64,000 bases of DNA from an uncultured Lachnospiraceae bacterium (GTDB lineage: Bacteria > Bacillota > Clostridia > Lachnospirales > Lachnospiraceae): positions 1-64,000 of the forward strand of contig CAMWSU010000001.1 of the NCBI GenBank assembly GCA_947176965.1. The letters are read 5' to 3'. The notes below the pieces were generated by a model. It saw only the letters and a list, made by a program, of their open reading frames with translations, had not been told where the DNA came from and did no database searches. Position numbers and translations under genes: made by a program. Each line of letters opens with the position of its first letter. Position 1 is the stretch's first letter. This document shows positions 60,134 to 64,000 of the stretch, piece by piece.

Positions 60134-60745
60134 ATGAAAAGATACACTGACATACGAAAGCAGACGGACAATCGTTTTTTGAATCTCTATGAGATGGATG
60201 CACTCACGGAGAAGGGCGCGCCGTTTTCCTATTATTTTGCGAGCCGTAACGATCAGGATCATATCAAGGCGGTCACGCATGATCAGCATGCGGAAGGCAT
60301 CGTGATCTATCCGGTCTTAAGGGACGAGCCGGACAAGATCGTGCTCATCAGACAATACCGCTATCCGCTTGACGCATGGCTCTACGAGCTGCCGGCAGGA
60401 TTGATCGATGCGGGGGAGACCGCTGCGCAGGCGGCGGTGCGCGAAATGAAGGAGGAGACGGGACTTGCCTTTACCGTTTATGAGGGCGGTGATATGGCGT
60501 ACCGCAGGGCGTTTTTCTTGGGAGCCGGCATGACGGATGAGAGCTCGCAGGCGGTGTTTGGTTACGCGTCCGGCACACCGCGGACGGATTTGCAGGAAGC
60601 GACCGAATCCATTCAGGTATTGCCTGCCGACCGCGCCGAGGCAAAGAGAATCCTGCGGGAAGAGCGGGTTTCCCTGCGCTGCGCGTATCTGCTCATGCAG
60701 TTTATACACATGGATGCAAAAAATCCGTTCGCTTTTTTGGAATAA
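60134..60745 (+). CDS. NUDIX hydrolase, ADP-ribose pyrophosphatase type
   Basis: A 203-residue NUDIX enzyme, expected to cut ADP-ribose or a similar nucleoside diphosphate derivative. The Nudix box GX5EX7REUXEEXGU is intact as AGLIDAGETAAQAAVREMKE then ETGL near residues 95-117, and RQYRYPLDAWLYELPAG just before it is typical of the ADP-ribose branch. ATG 60134 follows GAGAGG; longer in-frame readings upstream have Lys-rich, unlikely sequence. Next to a beta-mannosidase-type gene, separated by 46 bases that contain a TATAAT at 60750. Confidence 0.88.
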   Translation: MKRYTDIRKQTDNRFLNLYEMDALTEKGAPFSYYFASRNDQDHIKAVTHDQHAEGIVIYPVLRDEPDKIVLIRQYRYPLDAWLYELPAGLIDAGETAAQAAVREMKEETGLAFTVYEGGDMAYRRAFFLGAGMTDESSQAVFGYASGTPRTDLQEATESIQVLPADRAEAKRILREERVSLRCAYLLMQFIHMDAKNPFAFLE

Positions 60746-60791
60746 TGTGTATAATGGGGATAAAGCATAAAAGGAAAGGCATGATAATACG

Positions 60792-63428
60792 ATGATCAAA
60801 GAGACATTAAACGGAACATGGCGGATGCGCCGGGTAGGGGACGATCAGGAGTATCCGGCGGCGGTGCCGGGCTCGGTGCTTTCCACGCTTTTGGATGCCG
60901 GAGTCATTTTGGACCCGTATGACCGGGACAATGAGTACCGTATGCGGGAGCTGTTTTGGGACGACTACGAATTTGTGAGGAATTTTGACGTCCGTGCGGA
61001 GCAGCTTTCCTATGAAAAAATAGAACTGGTCTGTCACGGGCTGGATACGCTCGCCGAGCTGTTCATCAATGGGACGAGCATTGCATCGACCTCGGATATG
61101 CACAGGACTTATCGCTTTGAAGTCGGCGGGCTGCTCCACGAGGGCGAGAATGAGATCCGGGTCGTGTTTTCCTCCACACTCCGCTACATAGAGAATTATC
61201 GTCCGGCAAAGGGCAAAGAGATCACGGTCATCCCGGCAGGAGGAATGCGGGGCAATCAATATCTGCGCAAAGCACACTCCATGTTTGGATGGGATTGGGG
61301 TGCACAGCTTCCTGACGCCGGTATCTGGCGTGACATGGAGCTGGTCTGCTACAGCGAGGCGCGCATTGCGGATGTGCGTATCCGTCAGCGGCATGGGGAC
61401 GGCATCGTAACACTTCAGGTGGAAACGGCGCTTGAGGTCTTGGAGGCAAAAAATTATAAAGTGTCCCTGACCCTGACGCCCTCCTATTATAACGGACAAA
61501 AGCTGCCTGCGACCGAGGTGCTTGCAAAGACGGCAATCGTCATGGCGGGCAATTCACATCTTGCGATGGAGCTTGCGGTGGAAAAGCCGAGACTTTGGTG
61601 GCCGAACGGTCTCGGAGACCAAAACCTTTATCAACTGCATGTCAGCCTGAAGCCTGCGGGAGTCGCGGCAGGCGGCGCCGCGGCGCTTCAGATCACGAAA
61701 ACCGAGCCGATCGACGAGCGGGATTACACGATCGGTCTGCGGACGCTCACCGTTTCGCAGGACGAGGACGAATGGGGGAGCGAGTTCTGCTTTCAGGTAA
61801 ACGGGGTAAAACTGTTCTCAAGGGGCGCAAACTATATTCCCGAGGACTGCATTTATTCCCATATTAGCGAGCAGCGCATCGGCATGCTGCTTACGAGTGC
61901 GAAAAGAGCAAATTATAATACGATTCGTGTATGGGGCGGCGGCTACTATCCGTCCGATACGTTTTATGAGCTTTGCGACCGTTACGGACTCATTGTGTGG
62001 CAGGATCTGATGTATGCGTGCAACGCCTATGAGCTTACGGAGGAATTTGAGAAAAATATTGTGGCGGAAACGCATGATAACGCGGTACGCCTGCGTCATC
62101 ACGCGTCGCTCGGCTTATGGTGCGGCAACAACGAAATCGAATCCGCATGGTATCATTGGCCGAGCTTTGCGCACGAAACACCGTATGTGCGTGCCGACTA
62201 CATTAAGATGTTTGAATATATTTTGCCGAAGGCCTTAAGGGAAGCGGATGATACGACCTTTTACTGGCCGTCCTCCCCGTCGTCGGGCGGAAGTCTCGAC
62301 AATCCCGATGACGCGAACCGTGGGGATACGCATTATTGGGCGGTATGGCACGGACAGCTTCCGTTTTCGGATTATCAGAATCATTTTTTCCGGTTCTGCT
62401 CCGAATTTGGGTTTCAGTCGTTTCCGAACTGGAAAACGGTGGAGAGCTATACGCGTCCGGAAGACCGTAATATTTTCTCCCGCGTGATGGAAGATCACCA
62501 GAAAAACGATTCCGCGAACGGAAAGATGCTTTACTATCTTTCTGAAAACTTCCGATACCCGAAGGATTTTTGCAGCCTGCTCTATGTAACGCAGGTTTTA
62601 CAGGCGGTCGCTGTCAAAAGCGGTGTGGAGCATTGGCGGAGAAACCGCGGCCGGTGCATGGGAACGCTTTACTGGCAGATCAACGACAACTGGCCGGTCG
62701 CGTCATGGGCGAGCATTGATTATTTCGGGAGATGGAAGCCGCTCCACTATATGGCGGCGCGTTTCTATGCGCCTGTGGCGGGTTCCCTTGTGCGTCCGAA
62801 TACAGGGGAAGGCGATTCCTGTCCGGTGGAGGCACATTGCCAGAACGAATCGCAGCACCGTGTTACGGTAGCGGTCGAGCTGTCCTTAAAGACCATGACC
62901 TATGAGGTGCTAAGGACGGTTTCGGCGGAAACGGTGGTAGAACCGTTCACCGCATGCTGCCTGTTAAAAGAGGACTTCGCGGACCTGCTGTTACAGGAAA
63001 TTCGCACGAGCAGGCCGCCTGAAACCTGTGTGGATACGGCATCACGCCACACCCGCGAGGACGTGTTTGTGGAGGCGGTCTTTACGGTTACGGATGAAAA
63101 GGGAACTGTGACGCGGCAATATGAGCATGAGGTGCTGCTTCCCTATAAACACATGCGTCTGCCCGAGGTTTCGGTACGGGCGGACGTTGCTGAGAATGCG
63201 GAAGGAACAGCGTATGAGATCACGCTGACGGCGGATGCCTATGCGCCTTTTGTGACACTTGATTTTGCGGATGCGGACGTTATTTTTTCAGACAACTGCA
63301 TCGGTATCACGGGCGAGAAGCCGCGCGGCATCACATTGGCAAAAAAAGACATTCTGCGCGGCAGTTTCGCGGATGCGTCGGACGTACAAAAACGCCTGCG
63401 AATCACGAGCCTGCGGGATACCTATTAA
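60792..63428 (+). CDS. GH2 family beta-mannosidase-like glycosidase
   Basis: An 878-residue cytoplasmic glycosidase. The order is that of GH2 beta-mannosidases: sugar-binding domain (FDVRAEQLSYEKIELVCHGL, about 50-180), immunoglobulin-like domain, and a TIM barrel with RVWGGGYYPSDTFYELCDRY, acid/base Glu in LWCGNNEIES near 438, and nucleophile Glu in RFCSEFGFQSF near 538. The HYWAVWHG segment is also typical. It should release terminal beta-mannose from mannan oligosaccharides or N-glycan fragments. No signal peptide. The stop codon forms part of a CTAAGGAA-type palindrome. Confidence 0.9.
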   Translation: MIKETLNGTWRMRRVGDDQEYPAAVPGSVLSTLLDAGVILDPYDRDNEYRMRELFWDDYEFVRNFDVRAEQLSYEKIELVCHGLDTLAELFINGTSIASTSDMHRTYRFEVGGLLHEGENEIRVVFSSTLRYIENYRPAKGKEITVIPAGGMRGNQYLRKAHSMFGWDWGAQLPDAGIWRDMELVCYSEARIADVRIRQRHGDGIVTLQVETALEVLEAKNYKVSLTLTPSYYNGQKLPATEVLAKTAIVMAGNSHLAMELAVEKPRLWWPNGLGDQNLYQLHVSLKPAGVAAGGAAALQITKTEPIDERDYTIGLRTLTVSQDEDEWGSEFCFQVNGVKLFSRGANYIPEDCIYSHISEQRIGMLLTSAKRANYNTIRVWGGGYYPSDTFYELCDRYGLIVWQDLMYACNAYELTEEFEKNIVAETHDNAVRLRHHASLGLWCGNNEIESAWYHWPSFAHETPYVRADYIKMFEYILPKALREADDTTFYWPSSPSSGGSLDNPDDANRGDTHYWAVWHGQLPFSDYQNHFFRFCSEFGFQSFPNWKTVESYTRPEDRNIFSRVMEDHQKNDSANGKMLYYLSENFRYPKDFCSLLYVTQVLQAVAVKSGVEHWRRNRGRCMGTLYWQINDNWPVASWASIDYFGRWKPLHYMAARFYAPVAGSLVRPNTGEGDSCPVEAHCQNESQHRVTVAVELSLKTMTYEVLRTVSAETVVEPFTACCLLKEDFADLLLQEIRTSRPPETCVDTASRHTREDVFVEAVFTVTDEKGTVTRQYEHEVLLPYKHMRLPEVSVRADVAENAEGTAYEITLTADAYAPFVTLDFADADVIFSDNCIGITGEKPRGITLAKKDILRGSFADASDVQKRLRITSLRDTY

Positions 63429-63456
63429 GGAAACACTGATTAGCAGTGTTTCCTTA
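63426..63456. repeat. CTAAGGAA palindromic repeat, copy 4
   Basis: TAAGGAAACACTG (63426-63438), loop ATTAG, CAGTGTTTCCTTA (63444-63456): a perfect 13-base-pair stem overlapping the GH2 stop codon. Possible transcript end between the GH2 and GH36 genes. Confidence 0.85.
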
Positions 63457-63505
63457 GAAAATGATATGGGCGATTGCCTAAAAGAATAAAAAACAGGAGG
63501 GTGAC

Positions 63506-64000
63506 ATGAGCGTACAATATTTTGAGAAGGAACGCGTATTTAAGCTGGACACGCCGAACAGCAGCTATCTGATCGGCATCATTGACGAGGAGAATTTTAT
63601 CGGGCACATCTATTACGGCAAAAAAATAAACAGCCATGAGCTGACGTATTTACTGCGCACGGAGGAACCGCCCTTTGTGCCGAGCAAAAATAACCGCGAC
63701 CGGTTATCGTTTTTGGATTCCTGCCCGATGGAATATCCGACGCATGGACTCGGAGACTTTAGGGAGGACGCGATCAGCGTGCGCACCGTGGACGGACATA
63801 CGGCATTGCAGCTTTCCTATGAGAAGCATGAGATCTGTCCGGGTAAGCAAAAGCTTACCGGGCTTCCGGCAACCTTCGGGGGCGAGGGAGAATGCACGAC
63901 GTTAAAGCTCCACTGCGTGGACCGTATCTTGAACCTGCGCGTGATCCTGTCCTACACGGCATTTGAAGATGTGGACGTGATCGCGAGAAGCGTGGAGGTC
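63506..64000 (+). CDS. GH36 alpha-galactosidase-like protein, 5' part
   Basis: The first 165 codons of a gene that continues beyond the window. The N-terminal beta-supersandwich domain of GH36 alpha-galactosidases is seen: VFKLDTPNSSYLIGIIDEEN, IGHIYYGKKINSHELTYLL, SFLDSCPMEYPTHGLGDFRE and VILSYTAFEDVDVIARSVEV. The catalytic domain is outside the window, so activity cannot be judged. Start ATG 63506 follows AGGAGG. With the GH2 enzyme just upstream it fits degradation of galactomannan-type oligosaccharides. Confidence 0.88.
   Translation, partial: MSVQYFEKERVFKLDTPNSSYLIGIIDEENFIGHIYYGKKINSHELTYLLRTEEPPFVPSKNNRDRLSFLDSCPMEYPTHGLGDFREDAISVRTVDGHTALQLSYEKHEICPGKQKLTGLPATFGGEGECTTLKLHCVDRILNLRVILSYTAFEDVDVIARSVEV

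Overview
The window reads as chromosomal DNA of a gut-type Clostridia, most likely Lachnospiraceae. The pointers are moderate GC with A/T-rich islands, strong GGAGG ribosome binding sites, a TTG-started DinB polymerase with a Firmicutes-type SOS box, BlaI/M56 and MurT/GatD-type genes, and several ABC plus sigma or two-component modules. The family assignment is inference; no rRNA, tRNA, CRISPR array or IS transposase was seen.

Layout. (1) 0.3-15.3 kb: a one-directional run of small, mostly unrelated genes: five GNAT acetyltransferases including an AAC(6')-like one, HAD phosphatases, a P-loop kinase-like protein, DUF4037, a tyrosine phosphatase, DUF402, methyltransferases, a nucleoside phosphorylase, a CPBP protease, a WYL/MmcQ/GyrI-like trio and a frameshifted Fic gene. 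Remnants of a KilA-N/RhuM-type gene and a fused GNAT start show turnover; parts are clearly more A/T-rich than the rest. (2) 15.3-22 kb: SRAP/YedK, SOS-controlled DinB-like polymerase, an EAL phosphodiesterase (minus strand), thymidylate kinase, then a bactofilin/LytM pair (minus strand). (3) 22-28.4 kb: a sugar ABC importer operon interrupted by an FRG-domain gene, then an orphan lipoprotein. (4) 28.5-31.6 kb: ABC-F ATPase and an unknown A/T-rich gene. (5) 31.7-45.2 kb: envelope-stress style modules: a response regulator/kinase pair, lipoprotein + ABC exporter, ECF sigma + six-TM protein + ABC exporter, and a LolD/MacB-type ABC pair. (6) 45.2-49.9 kb: Rpn/PDDEXK nuclease with a structured leader, PhnB-like protein, CASTOR/POLLUX-like channel. 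(7) 49.9-64 kb: cytoplasmic glycan enzymes (GH13, GH43, GH2, start of GH36) enclosing a COG3044 ATPase, a divergent MurT/GatD-like pair, BlaI/M56, an XRE regulator and an ADP-ribose-type NUDIX hydrolase.

Most notable signals. The GatD-like protein lacks both its expected catalytic Cys and His, and its MurT partner has lost the LDRYGE-type motif, so the pair may do something other than lipid II amidation. Several dispersed structured repeats are present: a modular element that ends in GCATGGAGG exactly six bases before start codons (three intact copies, one decayed); a family of hairpins with constant AAGAAT/ATTCTT arms and covarying inner stems at gene ends; and a CTAAGGAA palindrome overlapping or following gene ends. 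Several unrelated enzymes carry Ala/Gly/Asp/Thr-rich insertions, one still showing a 39-bp tandem repeat.

All assignments come from reading sequence and recalled family motifs; no database search was possible.
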